NCBI GenBank assembly: GCA_947475165.1
Contig: CANJLD010000003.1
Location: 1-64,000 of the forward strand
Source: Bacteroidota bacterium
GTDB taxonomy: Bacteria > Bacteroidota > Bacteroidia > Chitinophagales > LD1
Reading direction: 5' to 3'
DNA: 64,000 bases
Of the stretch, positions 1-9,231 are shown in pieces. The stretch's first letter is position 1, and every line of letters begins with the position of its first letter. Below the pieces are notes generated by a model, which did not search any database, was not told the origin of the DNA, and saw only the letters and a list, made by a program, of their open reading frames with translations. Made by a program: the position numbers and the translations under genes.

Positions 1-21
1 ATGTTATAGGACTAACCTTAA

Positions 22-129
<108 letters not shown>

Positions 130-142
130 CCTTATTTTTTAT

Positions 143-172
143 AAGCCTCACAGAAATGTGAGGCTTTTTTTT
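143..172 (+). terminator. Intrinsic terminator after 5S rRNA
   Basis: A perfect stem AAGCCTCACA / TGTGAGGCTT with a GAAA loop is followed by a run of eight T. It sits 14 bp after the 5S gene and would end the rRNA operon. Confidence 0.9.
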
Positions 173-333
173 GAATTGTTACAAATTTCAAAAATTGTTT
201 GCTGAAACAATGAGAATGATCATGCATCTTAACTAAGTTGGTAACTGAGTAAACAGTCACCCTGCGTACGTTGAAAACTGCCAATACACCTACAGAGGCT
301 TTTTTGCACCTTCGGCATACAAACCACCGAAGC

Positions 334-1734
334 ATGGCAAATCCTCAACCCAAAACATCCGCACTAATAACTCTTATTTCTGTTTTCTTTTTTTGGGGCT
401 TTGTAGCTGCCAGTAACGATATTTTAATTCCTGTTTTTAAAGAAAAATTAAACTTGGAACAATGGCAAAGCCAAATGATTTCGTTTGCCTTTTATGTGGC
501 TTACACCGTAGGCTCGCTCATTTACTTTGCTTGGTCGCGCATAGCTGGTGGCGATGTGCTTAACCGCATAGGTTATAAAAACGGCATTGCACTCGGGCTT
601 ATTATTTCCGCACTTGGCACTATTCTGTTTTATCCCGCAGCGGAAACATCTTCATTCCCTATTTTCATTTCCGGATTATTCATTGTCGGGTTAGGGTTTT
701 CGTTACAGCAAATTGCCGCTAATCCGCTTGCCATTAATTTGGGTGACCCGAGCAAGGGCGCACAACGGCTCAGTTTAGCCGGAGGAATAAACAACATCGG
801 CACAACAATAGGGCCGGTGATAGTGAGCCTTGCCATTTTCGGCTCACTGGCTCCGGGTGCAAAACTGGAAAATCTGAGCTCTGTAAAAGGACCGTATTTA
901 ATTCTAGGTGTGGCGTTTATTATTGTGGCACTACTCATTAAATTTTCTTCACTGCCCAATCATATTATACACGAAGAAGAAGCCGTTACGAAAGATGCGA
1001 CTGAAGATAATAGAAGCATTTTCAGCTACCCTCAATTGTGGATGGGCATGATTGCTATTTTTCTTTACGTTGGTGTTGAAGTTTCTACGGCTTCAAACCT
1101 TCCGGAGTTTATGCGCCAGCATTTGGGAATTGCTACTGATAGCGTGGCACCTTATGTTTCGCTCTTCTGGGCAAGTTTAATGATTGGAAGATGGACCGGT
1201 GCCGTTGGCGCATTTGATGTAAGTAAAGGTGCTAAGCAAGCCCTCAATTTTATTCTGCCTTACGCAGCGTTCGCGCTTTTTCTGTTTGTCAATTACATGG
1301 CAAAACACGACCTGAAGCCATTTTATTTATATGCGGGCATTATTGTCATCATCATTATTGCAGACATGCTCAGCAAAGGAAATCCTGCGCGTCAACTCAT
1401 GCTTTTTTCTGCGCTCGGTATTGCCGCTTTAGTTATAGGTATGCTGGCAGACGGATTGGTGAGTGTATATGCATTCATCAGTGTAGGTTTATTCTGCTCC
1501 ACTCTCTGGCCTTGTATTTTTACTCTGGCAATTACCGGTCTTGGCAAACGCACCAACGATGCCTCCAGCTTTTTAATAATGATGATTATGGGAGGCGGAT
1601 TTGTGAGTTTACTGCAAGGTTTTTTAGCCGATGATGCTTATCTTGGTATTCAATGGAGTTATATAGTGGGTGTAGTTTGCTTTGCTTATCTAGCTTTTTA
1701 CGGATGGTCGAGAAGCAAAGCGGTGGCGCAGTAA
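334..1734 (+). CDS. Sugar MFS transporter (FucP/GluP-like, FHS family)
   Basis: About 466 residues with roughly twelve hydrophobic segments. The segment near residues 118-160 (LQQIAANPLAINLG, then AGGINNIGTTIGP) matches the signature of the fucose-galactose-glucose/H+ symporter family, so a proton-driven sugar uptake role in the inner membrane is likely; the substrate cannot be told. The ATG at 334 is preferred over an upstream TTG at 271 because the extra 21 residues are not membrane-like and have no family counterpart. It stands alone after the rRNA terminator, and its stop abuts the stop of the next gene on the other strand with no gap. Confidence 0.88.
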   Translation: MANPQPKTSALITLISVFFFWGFVAASNDILIPVFKEKLNLEQWQSQMISFAFYVAYTVGSLIYFAWSRIAGGDVLNRIGYKNGIALGLIISALGTILFYPAAETSSFPIFISGLFIVGLGFSLQQIAANPLAINLGDPSKGAQRLSLAGGINNIGTTIGPVIVSLAIFGSLAPGAKLENLSSVKGPYLILGVAFIIVALLIKFSSLPNHIIHEEEAVTKDATEDNRSIFSYPQLWMGMIAIFLYVGVEVSTASNLPEFMRQHLGIATDSVAPYVSLFWASLMIGRWTGAVGAFDVSKGAKQALNFILPYAAFALFLFVNYMAKHDLKPFYLYAGIIVIIIIADMLSKGNPARQLMLFSALGIAALVIGMLADGLVSVYAFISVGLFCSTLWPCIFTLAITGLGKRTNDASSFLIMMIMGGGFVSLLQGFLADDAYLGIQWSYIVGVVCFAYLAFYGWSRSKAVAQ

Positions 1735-2190
1735 TTAATCTCTCAACCGGTCTAAACTCTTTATAGTTTCTTCGTCTTTGCGGATGTAAACGAAGGCAAG
1801 AATTTCAAATACAATAGCAACAACTGAAAGTAGGTTCAGTTTGCGGAGAACAACATCGCCCATAAAAACTTTCGTTTGGAATTTGTAAAACACAAAGGCT
1901 TGTGCAGTAACAATCAGAATAATAGTGAACCAGCACAACAACATTTGCAGGTTTCTTTTCTTGTAAAGAAAAATAGCAATTAACGAAAGCCCCGCTGCCG
2001 AAGCCACCAGTATTAAGTTGAAGAAGATAATGTAAGGCTGGTCGCCCACCGGTAAAGTATGTCCCAATTCCCAACCCTTAACCGAACTGCTGAAGTTCGG
2101 AGCCTCAACAGTAATCAGCGGAAACCATAAAAATAAACTAAGCGCAACAATGGCAAGAAAAAGAAATACGGTTTGAATTCTTTGTATCAT
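1735..2190 (-). CDS. DUF4293 family membrane protein
   Basis: About 151 residues from the ATG at 2190 (MIQRIQTVFLFLA...), with four predicted membrane segments and a charged C-terminal tail (RKDEETIKSL). The N-terminal MIQRIQTxxLF pattern and the four-helix layout are typical of DUF4293, a Bacteroidota family of unknown function. A longer reading frame upstream runs into the divergent thiolase gene and is rejected. Only 55 bp separate its start from that of the thiolase, so the two share a divergent promoter region; a minus-strand TACGTTTG at 2224-2231 fits a Bacteroidota -7 element. Confidence 0.8.
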   Translation of the reverse strand: MIQRIQTVFLFLAIVALSLFLWFPLITVEAPNFSSSVKGWELGHTLPVGDQPYIIFFNLILVASAAGLSLIAIFLYKKRNLQMLLCWFTIILIVTAQAFVFYKFQTKVFMGDVVLRKLNLLSVVAIVFEILAFVYIRKDEETIKSLDRLRD

Positions 2191-2245
2191 GTATGAAGAT
2201 TTTGAAAAGTTATTTTTGACGCACAAACGTAAATTTTTTAGTGAT

Positions 2246-3439
2246 ATGAACGCATATATAGTAGATGCCATCCGCACACCCATAGGAAAATTTAACGGCA
2301 CATTAAGCACCGTCCGCCCTGATGATTTAGCCACTTTAGTAATTAAGAAGTTGGTAGAACGCAACGCCTCATGGCTAGATGTAAAACAAATTGAAGAAGT
2401 AATTTTAGGAGCAGCGAACCAAAGCGGAGAAGACAACCGCAACGTAGCGCGCATGGCGGCATTGCTGGCAGGCTTACCAATAGAAGTAAGCGGAGTAACC
2501 GTTAACCGGTTGTGCGCTTCGGGTTTACAGGCAATTGCCGATGCAAGCCGTGCAATAAAGTTAGGCGATGGGGAAATTTACATTGCCGGTGGAGTAGAAA
2601 GTATGACACGCGCACCTTATGTTTTATCAAAAGCCACCACAGGTTTCGACCGCACGCAACAAATGGTGGATACGGTTATTGGATGGAGATTCACCAACAA
2701 GAACTTTCCGAAAGAAACCACTTACAGTATGGGCGAAACAGCAGAGAACGTGGCGAAGAAATGGAAAATCAGCCGCGAAGAGCAGGATGAGTTTGCCTAC
2801 CGCAGTCAGGTAATGTATAACAAAGCGCATGTGGCTGAAAAGTTTGAAGATGAAATGATACCGGTGGAGATTGATAAAGGCAAAGGCGAGAAATTATTTT
2901 TTTCGCAGGATGAACATCCGCGCTTAACTTCTTTGCAAGACCTTGCCAAGCTAAAACCTGCTTTTGTAAAAGACGGAACAGTAACAGCCGCCAACTCATC
3001 GGGAATTAATGATGGAGCAGCAGCAACTTTAGTAGTGAGTGAATACGTGGTAAAGAAGTTTGACTTGAAACCGCTGGCAAGAATTGTATCTGTTGGTGCA
3101 GCAGGCGTTGATCCTGCCTGCATGGGAGTAGGGCCGGTACCGGCAACACTCAAAGCACTCAAACGCGCTGACCTGAAAATTGCTGATATTGGTTTAGTTG
3201 AACTGAACGAAGCCTTTGCATCACAGTCCATCGCCTGCATCCGCGACTTAGGTTTAAATCCGCAGATTGTAAATGTAAATGGAGGTTCAATTGCTCTCGG
3301 TCACCCGCTGGGTTGCTCCGGTGCGCGTATTACTACAACACTGTTACACGAAATGAAAAGACGCGATGTAAAATATGGACTTGCAACTATGTGTATTGGC
3401 GTTGGTCAGGGCTTGGCTGTAATCTATGAGAAAGTTTAA
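2246..3439 (+). CDS. Thiolase (acetyl-CoA acyltransferase / 3-oxoadipyl-CoA thiolase type)
   Basis: About 397 residues. The nucleophilic cysteine is C90 in VNRLCASG; the C-terminal half has the GHPLGCSGAR histidine motif and the second cysteine in MCIGVGQG. Thiolases of this class cleave a 3-ketoacyl-CoA with CoA, or condense two acetyl-CoA. The block ANQSGEDNRNVARMAALLAG resembles PcaF-type thiolases more than biosynthetic AtoB/PhaA, but no aromatic-degradation genes are nearby, so the substrate is uncertain. The ATG at 2246 begins the conserved AYIVDAIRTPIGKF start. Its stop overlaps the truA start by one base, so the two are probably co-transcribed. Confidence 0.9.
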   Translation: MNAYIVDAIRTPIGKFNGTLSTVRPDDLATLVIKKLVERNASWLDVKQIEEVILGAANQSGEDNRNVARMAALLAGLPIEVSGVTVNRLCASGLQAIADASRAIKLGDGEIYIAGGVESMTRAPYVLSKATTGFDRTQQMVDTVIGWRFTNKNFPKETTYSMGETAENVAKKWKISREEQDEFAYRSQVMYNKAHVAEKFEDEMIPVEIDKGKGEKLFFSQDEHPRLTSLQDLAKLKPAFVKDGTVTAANSSGINDGAAATLVVSEYVVKKFDLKPLARIVSVGAAGVDPACMGVGPVPATLKALKRADLKIADIGLVELNEAFASQSIACIRDLGLNPQIVNVNGGSIALGHPLGCSGARITTTLLHEMKRRDVKYGLATMCIGVGQGLAVIYEKV

Positions 3440-4263
3440 TGAGATACTTTCTTCATCTCTCTTATGACGGAACAAATTATTGCGGCTGGCAAGTGCAGGC
3501 TAACGCACCAAGTGTTCAACAAACAATTAACGAAGCATTAAAGAAACTGCTCGGGCATCACATAGCCAGTATGGGCTGCGGAAGAACAGATACCGGTGTA
3601 CATGCAAAAGATTTTTACATGCACTTTGATGCGGAGAAAGAGATTGAAGACAAGAAAGATTTTCTCTTCCGCTTAAACTGTGTGTTGCCTTCCGACATTA
3701 CCATCTTTAAAATTATTGATGTAGCAGAAAAAGCCCACACGCGTTTCGATGCTACCGAAAGAACCTACGAATACTACGTCCACTTCGATAAATCTTCTTT
3801 CATCAAAAAATATTCTTTCTATCAAGGTTTCTATCCAATTGATTGGGAGAAAGTTTTACCCGCAACAGAATTTCTGAAAGGTATAGAAGACTTTACCTCG
3901 CTCTGTTTACCAAGTGAAGATTTTAAAACCAATATCTGCTACATCAAAGAAGCTAAGTGGGATATTCTTCCCGCGCAGCATTTAGTCACGAAGCACTTTG
4001 ATTTTCCTGACAGCAGCAAACCGCTTACCGCTTCGCACCAAATGCAAAAAGGAGAAATGCTCCGCTTCACCGTAACCTCCAATCGTTTTCTTCGCGGCAT
4101 GATTCGCAAAATTGTCGGCACTGTTTTAATGGTTGGCAAAGACAGAATTACACTTGATGAATTCAAGGATAATGTAGCCAACAAAAAAGATTTCCGTATT
4201 CATTATCTCGCACCGCCCAATGGGCTATTTCTCTCCAAAGTGAGGTATCCGTATATTGATTGA
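3439..4263 (+). CDS. truA: tRNA pseudouridine(38-40) synthase TruA
   Basis: 274 residues, a normal TruA length. It isomerises uridines 38-40 of the tRNA anticodon arm. The catalytic aspartate is D51 in GRTDTGVHA; other family marks are the N-terminal LSYDGTNYCGWQ and the C-terminal FLRGMIRKIVGTV. The start overlaps the thiolase stop (TAATG). The ABC exporter starts 22 bp after its TGA, so thiolase, truA and the exporter look like one operon. Confidence 0.95.
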   Translation: MRYFLHLSYDGTNYCGWQVQANAPSVQQTINEALKKLLGHHIASMGCGRTDTGVHAKDFYMHFDAEKEIEDKKDFLFRLNCVLPSDITIFKIIDVAEKAHTRFDATERTYEYYVHFDKSSFIKKYSFYQGFYPIDWEKVLPATEFLKGIEDFTSLCLPSEDFKTNICYIKEAKWDILPAQHLVTKHFDFPDSSKPLTASHQMQKGEMLRFTVTSNRFLRGMIRKIVGTVLMVGKDRITLDEFKDNVANKKDFRIHYLAPPNGLFLSKVRYPYID

Positions 4264-4285
4264 ACCAATTACATTCGCGTTTTCA

Positions 4286-6076
4286 ATGAAAGAAGAGAAG
4301 AAACCGTTTCTTGATTTTAATCTGTTAAAGAGAATCATTCGTTTGGCTGACCCTTACAAACTGGTGTTCTATTCCTGCATATTTATGTCGGTGGTGCTGG
4401 CTATTCTTTCTATCGGCACACCGCTCATTATCATCTACACGCTTGACCATTACATCACTCATTTTGATTTAAGAAAACTTCAACAGGCAGCTGCGCTACT
4501 GGTTGCCATTCTCGTTGTCAGTTCGTTGCTCCGCTATTTTTTCAATTACATCACGGCATGGCTCGGGCAAAGCATTGTAAAAGATATGCGAGTGCGCGTT
4601 TACAGTCACCTGATTCATTCGCGGCTAAAATATTTCGATACCAACGCCATCGGCACATCCACCACCCGAACTATCAACGATATTGAAGCCATCAACGATA
4701 CTTTCAGCGAAGGGCTCATTAGTATCCTTGCGGATATTCTTACCATCATCACAGTAGTAACTGCCATGTTTTATATCAACTGGAAAGTAGCGGTGGCAAG
4801 CTTAACGGTGTTGCCGGTGCTCTTATGGTTTACCCGTTGGTTTCAGGAAGGAGTGAAGAAATCTTTTCAAGAAGAGCGTACACAAATCGGAAGACTAAAT
4901 GCCTTCCTGCAAGAACGTATTACCGGTATGCGCATCATTCAGATTTTTGCGGTAGAAGAAAAAGAGAAAAGGAAGTTTGAAGAAATAAACACGCAACTGC
5001 GTGATGCCAATATTCGCGGCATCTGGTATTATTCGTTGTTTTTCCCTGCGGTGGAAGTTTGTTCCGCTATTGCTATTGGCTGTATGGTCTGGATGGCATC
5101 TAATCAACTGTTAAGCGGTGCGGCTTTCAATGAGAATCCACTTGATATAAAAGGAGTAGGAATAATTCCCGGGTTTCTTTTGCTTATTAATATGCTTTTC
5201 CGACCGCTGCGTTTTATTGCAGATAAGGTGAATGTGATTCAGCGTGGCATTGTAGCAGCCGAGCGTGTTTTTAAATTGCTGGATAAAGATGAAACCATTC
5301 CGAACAAAGGAACGATTGTTCCCTCACAGATCAATGGCAAAATTGCATTTGAGAATGTATCGTTTGCTTACAACGATGCGGACTATGTGCTGAAGAATAT
5401 TTCGTTTGAACTGAAGGCGGGAAAAACGTTGGCAATAGTTGGAGCCACCGGTTCGGGAAAAACTTCTACCATCTCTATTCTCGGCAGATTCTACGATATT
5501 CAGGAAGGTTCTATTAAAGTAGATGATGTAGACATTCGTGATTACGAACTCTCTGCTTTACGCTCAAAGATGAGCGTAGTATTACAGGATGTTTTCCTTT
5601 TTGCAGGAAGCGTGTTTGAGAATATCACTCTCCGCAACGAGAACATTTCGCGTGAGCAGGTAATACATGCCGCCAAATTGGTTGGAGCGCACGATTTCAT
5701 CAACCGGTTGCCCGGTGGCTACGATTATATGGTAATGGAGCGTGGGGCAACGCTTTCTATGGGACAGCGACAACTTATTTCGTTTGTGCGTGCCTTGGTT
5801 TTCAATCCGAGTATTTTAATTCTCGATGAAGCCACATCTTCTATCGATAGTGAAAGCGAAGAGTTGATTCAAAATGCCATTGAAACTTTGGTGAAGGGAA
5901 GAACTTCTATTGTTATTGCACACCGTCTTTCTACTATCCGCCATGCGCATAAAATTATGGTGCTTGATAAAAGCGAGTTGAAAGAATTCGGCACGCACGA
6001 AGAACTACTTGCTATGAACGGCTACTACAAAAAACTGTACGATATGCAGTTTATGAAGAAGAAGATGGTGGCGTAA
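4286..6076 (+). CDS. ABC exporter, fused permease and ATPase (MsbA/MdlB-like)
   Basis: About 596 residues: an N-terminal six-helix ABC transmembrane domain (roughly 20-330) and a C-terminal ATPase. Visible motifs are Walker A GATGSGKT (386-393), the signature LSMGQRQ (about 489-495), Walker B ILILDEATSS (about 510) and the switch histidine in VIAHRLST. Half-transporters of this type work as dimers to export lipids, drugs or peptides; the substrate cannot be told. The ATG at 4286 is chosen over a TTG at 4256 lying inside truA. Its 3' end overlaps the convergent serC by 52 bp. Confidence 0.9.
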   Translation: MKEEKKPFLDFNLLKRIIRLADPYKLVFYSCIFMSVVLAILSIGTPLIIIYTLDHYITHFDLRKLQQAAALLVAILVVSSLLRYFFNYITAWLGQSIVKDMRVRVYSHLIHSRLKYFDTNAIGTSTTRTINDIEAINDTFSEGLISILADILTIITVVTAMFYINWKVAVASLTVLPVLLWFTRWFQEGVKKSFQEERTQIGRLNAFLQERITGMRIIQIFAVEEKEKRKFEEINTQLRDANIRGIWYYSLFFPAVEVCSAIAIGCMVWMASNQLLSGAAFNENPLDIKGVGIIPGFLLLINMLFRPLRFIADKVNVIQRGIVAAERVFKLLDKDETIPNKGTIVPSQINGKIAFENVSFAYNDADYVLKNISFELKAGKTLAIVGATGSGKTSTISILGRFYDIQEGSIKVDDVDIRDYELSALRSKMSVVLQDVFLFAGSVFENITLRNENISREQVIHAAKLVGAHDFINRLPGGYDYMVMERGATLSMGQRQLISFVRALVFNPSILILDEATSSIDSESEELIQNAIETLVKGRTSIVIAHRLSTIRHAHKIMVLDKSELKEFGTHEELLAMNGYYKKLYDMQFMKKKMVA

Positions 6077-7149
6077 GCCTTACTCTCAAACTTCTTTATT
6101 GCATCCACCAACACATCCACTGCACTTTCAGGCAATGCATTATAAATAGATGCGCGGAAACCACCTACTGACCGATGGCCATCTATTCCTACTATTCCTT
6201 TGGCTAAAGTGTATTCAGCAAATTTCTTTTCCAGCGATTGGTCTTTCATGGTAAAGCACACGTTCATTACCGAGCGGTCTTCTTTGGCTACGTTGCCGTT
6301 AAACAAACTGCTTGCATCAATAGCATCGTAAAGTTTCTTTGCCTTGCGATTATTCCGTTCTTCAATTGCTTTTATCCCTTCTTTCTTAATCCACTGCAAA
6401 GTGAGATAGGAAACATAAACTGCAAATACCGAAGGAGTGTTTAGCATACTCTCTTTTTCGATGTGCAAACGGTAATCAAGCATGCGCGGAATTTTCCTGT
6501 CTACCTTGCCTAAAATATTTTTGTTCACTACTACAATTGTTACACCAGCTGCTCCTACGTTCTTCTGACCGGCTGCATAGATTAAATCAAATTGGTTGTA
6601 GTCAAGCTCACGCGAAAAGATATCGCTGCTCATGTCCGCTACAAGCGAGTGGTAAGTGGAGATTGGCGAGTAGTCAGAAGGATTTAACTGCGTTCCGTAA
6701 ATGGTATTGTTGGAAGTAACATGAACGTATTTAGAATCAGGTGCAATGGAAATATCTTTCGGAATGTAATTGTAGTTCTTCTCCTTCGATGAACAGGCGA
6801 TGTGAACTTTGCCAAACAGTTTCGCTTCTTCAATTGCGCCATGCGCCCAGGTACCGGTATCGAAGTAAGAAGCCGTTTCATTTTCGTTCAGCAAGTTCAT
6901 TGGAACCATGTGAAACTGCGAGAGACCGCCACCATGCAGAAACAATACTTCGCGCTCGTCATTCAGCTGCATTAACTCCCGCACTAAGGCGCGTGCCTCA
7001 TCCATTATCTTCACAAATTCTTTACTGCGGTGCGATATTTCCAGAATGCTCAAACCGGTGCCGGCAAAATCCTTTACTGCTTCCTGTGCCTGTTGTAATA
7101 CCTCCTGCGGCAGAATAGCCGGACCTGCATAAAAATTTATTTTACTCAT
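6025..7149 (-). CDS. serC: Phosphoserine aminotransferase SerC
   Basis: 374 residues. This PLP enzyme transaminates 3-phosphohydroxypyruvate in serine synthesis (and the matching step of pyridoxal phosphate synthesis). The PLP lysine is K196 in AAGQKNVG; the N-terminus NFYAGPAILP and the HGGGLSQF segment are family marks. The ATG at 7149 starts the conserved region; the frame upstream to 7227 is not conserved. The tail after DAIKKFE is about 17 residues longer than usual (hydrophobic, ATIFFFINC), and that is the part overlapping the ABC gene. A minus-strand TATGTTTG (7154-7161) just before the start would give a nearly leaderless mRNA. Confidence 0.93.
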   Translation of the reverse strand: MSKINFYAGPAILPQEVLQQAQEAVKDFAGTGLSILEISHRSKEFVKIMDEARALVRELMQLNDEREVLFLHGGGLSQFHMVPMNLLNENETASYFDTGTWAHGAIEEAKLFGKVHIACSSKEKNYNYIPKDISIAPDSKYVHVTSNNTIYGTQLNPSDYSPISTYHSLVADMSSDIFSRELDYNQFDLIYAAGQKNVGAAGVTIVVVNKNILGKVDRKIPRMLDYRLHIEKESMLNTPSVFAVYVSYLTLQWIKKEGIKAIEERNNRKAKKLYDAIDASSLFNGNVAKEDRSVMNVCFTMKDQSLEKKFAEYTLAKGIVGIDGHRSVGGFRASIYNALPESAVDVLVDAIKKFESKAYATIFFFINCISYSFL

Positions 7150-7204
7150 GAGGCAAACATAAACATCGCAGTTATTATTTTCGAAACAATTCAATCCGTT
7201 TACC

Positions 7205-7669
7205 ATGAATACAGAAACTACGCGCATTCAAAAACTTTTAAAGAGAAACTGGGACGGCCCTATGTGGCACGGCAATACCATTAAAGAAGTGCTGAAAGAT
7301 ATCAGCTGGCAAAAGGCCTTCGCAAAGCCCGCTAACTTCTCGCACAACATTTACGAGTATGTAAAGCACATATGCTGCTGGCGGAAGTTTGTGCTGGAAT
7401 ACCTGAAAGGAAACGACACTTACTCGGTTGAGATAAATTCAGAGACCAACTGGATAACTAAATATGAAACCAGCGAAGCAAGCTGGCTTGAAGCATTAAG
7501 CGAACTGGAAACAAATCAAACCGAACTGGTGAACGCTTTTGGAAACTTTACGGATGCACGACTGGAAGAGAAAGTGCCGGGAAAGAAGTTTAACTGGTAT
7601 GTAATGATTCACGGACTTATACATCACGATATTTATCATTCGGCACAGATTGCTATACTTAAAAAGTAA
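7205..7669 (+). CDS. DinB/YfiT-like four-helix protein
   Basis: 154 residues. The spacing of histidines, one in FSHNIYEYVKH near residue 49 and a pair in HGLIHHDIYHSAQI near the C-terminus, matches the metal site of the DinB superfamily, whose members include thiol-dependent transferases and many proteins of unknown role. The helix-rich sequence and the WHGNTIKEVL start fit. It is divergent from serC, with 55 bp between starts, and convergent with the atp cluster. Confidence 0.75.
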   Translation: MNTETTRIQKLLKRNWDGPMWHGNTIKEVLKDISWQKAFAKPANFSHNIYEYVKHICCWRKFVLEYLKGNDTYSVEINSETNWITKYETSEASWLEALSELETNQTELVNAFGNFTDARLEEKVPGKKFNWYVMIHGLIHHDIYHSAQIAILKK

Positions 7670-7670
7670 A

Positions 7671-7701
7671 TACAACCCCCAAACCCCCTGAAGGGGACTT
7701 A
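7671..7701. repeat. Dispersed CCCC/GGGG repeat, copy 1
   Basis: AACCCCCAAACCCCCTGAAG then GGGACTTAA. The same sequence, with two substitutions, occurs in inverted orientation at 50159-50188. The CCCCTGAAGGGG core is a small hairpin. Repeats of this look are frequent between genes in Bacteroidota. Both copies here lie at tail-to-tail junctions. Confidence 0.7.
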
Positions 7702-7720
7702 ACAGCCGATGCAAAAAATA

Positions 7721-7749
7721 CAAAAGGCAACTCACGGAGTTGCCTTTTG
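7721..7749. terminator. Bidirectional terminator between dinB-like gene and atpH
   Basis: A perfect 13-bp stem CAAAAGGCAACTC / GAGTTGCCTTTTG with an ACG loop lies between the convergent genes. On the minus strand it is followed by a T-rich run (TATTTTTTG), so it should mainly end the atpBEFH transcript. Confidence 0.85.
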
Positions 7750-7780
7750 TATTCAATTACCCTTTATGGGTTTCGGGGAT

Positions 7781-8344
7781 TTAGCTGTATTTCTTGATAT
7801 AAGAATCATCATCTACAATATTGCGGAAGCCGCCCAGGTTTTTTACCACGCTGCTGTCAATCATCTTATCGCCATATTGCAGAATGTATCCTCCAATAAT
7901 GCTTTCGTCAATTACTTCTGTCAATTCAATTTCACCAAGCTTTTCTTTGGTCTTTAAAGCCGTCAGCATGCTTTGAACTAAGCCTGCATCTAACTTAACA
8001 GCTGAAGTAATAGTAACCGGTGTAATGTTTTTGATGACGTTGTATTGCAGAATAAAACTCTCTACCATTTCGTGGAAGTAGCGTTCTCTTCCTTTCTTAA
8101 TCATGAGCGTAAGAAAGCGATAAAGCAAGTCGGTGATTTTTCCTTCAAACAATTGCTTTACGATGTTCTGTTTCTTATCTGCCGGAATAATAGGGCTGCG
8201 GAACATCAACTTCAGGTCGCGGCTTTTTTCAAAGATGCCATCGATGCTTTTAATATCGGTAAACACTTTTGCCAGCTTGCCCTGTTCACCGGCTAACTGA
8301 ATAAGCGACTTTGCGTAACGCGATGCTATTCTGTATGAACTCAT
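7781..8344 (-). CDS. atpH: ATP synthase F1 delta subunit
   Basis: 187 residues, normal for the delta (OSCP-like) subunit, which links the b-subunit stalk to the top of F1. The N-terminal helical domain begins IASRYAKSLIQLAGEQGKL, and the C-terminal part has the usual VDESIIGGYILQYGDKMIDSSV block. It follows atpF by 2 bp. In Bacteroidota atpA and atpG usually follow atpH directly; here the cluster stops at a terminator, and atpA is found 39 kb away on the other strand. Confidence 0.93.
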   Translation of the reverse strand: MSSYRIASRYAKSLIQLAGEQGKLAKVFTDIKSIDGIFEKSRDLKLMFRSPIIPADKKQNIVKQLFEGKITDLLYRFLTLMIKKGRERYFHEMVESFILQYNVIKNITPVTITSAVKLDAGLVQSMLTALKTKEKLGEIELTEVIDESIIGGYILQYGDKMIDSSVVKNLGGFRNIVDDDSYIKKYS

Positions 8345-8346
8345 GC

Positions 8347-8841
8347 TTAGTTAAGGTTCGATTCTTTAGCCAATTTGTTTACATACTCTACCTGCTCGTT
8401 GTTGCTCTTCAGTTCCTTGCGGATTACCTTCTCTGCAATTTCCAAAGCCATTAAGCCTACCGAGTTTTTTACTTCTACAATAGCTGCTTTCTTTTGAATT
8501 TCGATTTCGCGGAAAGCCATCTGAATTTTATCTTCCGCTTCTTTCTGTGCTTTTACCAGAATATCTGCCTTCACTCTTTCCGCTGCTTCTTTAGCATCGT
8601 GCAGAATGCGGTTTCTTTCTTCTTTAGCCTGATTCAATAAATCTTCGTTCTTAGCAACAAGCTGGCTCATTTCTGCGCGGGCTTTGGTTGCTTCGTTTAA
8701 CGAGTTCTCGATGGTTTGCTCACGCTCTTTAATCATTGCAAGGATTGGTTTCCAGGCAAACTTGGTGAGGATGAAAATGAGGATGCTGAATGTAACGCAC
8801 ATCCAGAAAATGAGTCCTATGGCCGGTTTTACTAATTCCAT
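8347..8841 (-). CDS. atpF: ATP synthase Fo b subunit
   Basis: 164 residues: one N-terminal membrane helix (about 6-28, AIGLIFWMCVTFSILIFIL) followed by a long charged coiled coil rich in Glu, Lys and Ala, as expected for the peripheral stalk. It lies between atpE and atpH in standard order. The 105-bp gap to atpE holds a hairpin with a T-tract that could lower its expression relative to atpE. Confidence 0.93.
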   Translation of the reverse strand: MELVKPAIGLIFWMCVTFSILIFILTKFAWKPILAMIKEREQTIENSLNEATKARAEMSQLVAKNEDLLNQAKEERNRILHDAKEAAERVKADILVKAQKEAEDKIQMAFREIEIQKKAAIVEVKNSVGLMALEIAEKVIRKELKSNNEQVEYVNKLAKESNLN

Positions 8842-8888
8842 TGTTTTATCTTTTTACTTTTCTATTTACTCTTTCAATTCACTTCAGA

Positions 8889-8930
8889 AAAAAATTCGGG
8901 TAGCCAGGCCAACCGCTTTCGCTACCCGAA
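8889..8930 (-). terminator. Hairpin with T-tract between atpE and atpF (possible attenuator)
   Basis: Arms TTCGGGTAGC (8895-8904) and GCTACCCGAA (8921-8930) are perfectly complementary over 10 bp. On the minus strand, which is the direction of transcription, the stem is followed by a run of T (8889-8894). This looks like an intrinsic terminator placed inside the operon just after the c-subunit gene, so partial termination there is plausible. Confidence 0.7.
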
Positions 8931-8945
8931 ATAGTTTTAAGACTC

Positions 8946-9221
<276 letters not shown>

Positions 9222-9231
9222 TTATAATATT

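Noticed and set aside
1735-2454. Longer DUF4293 reading frame starting at 2454
   Set aside because: The added 88 residues lie antisense to the thiolase gene; the conserved family start MIQRIQT is at 2190.
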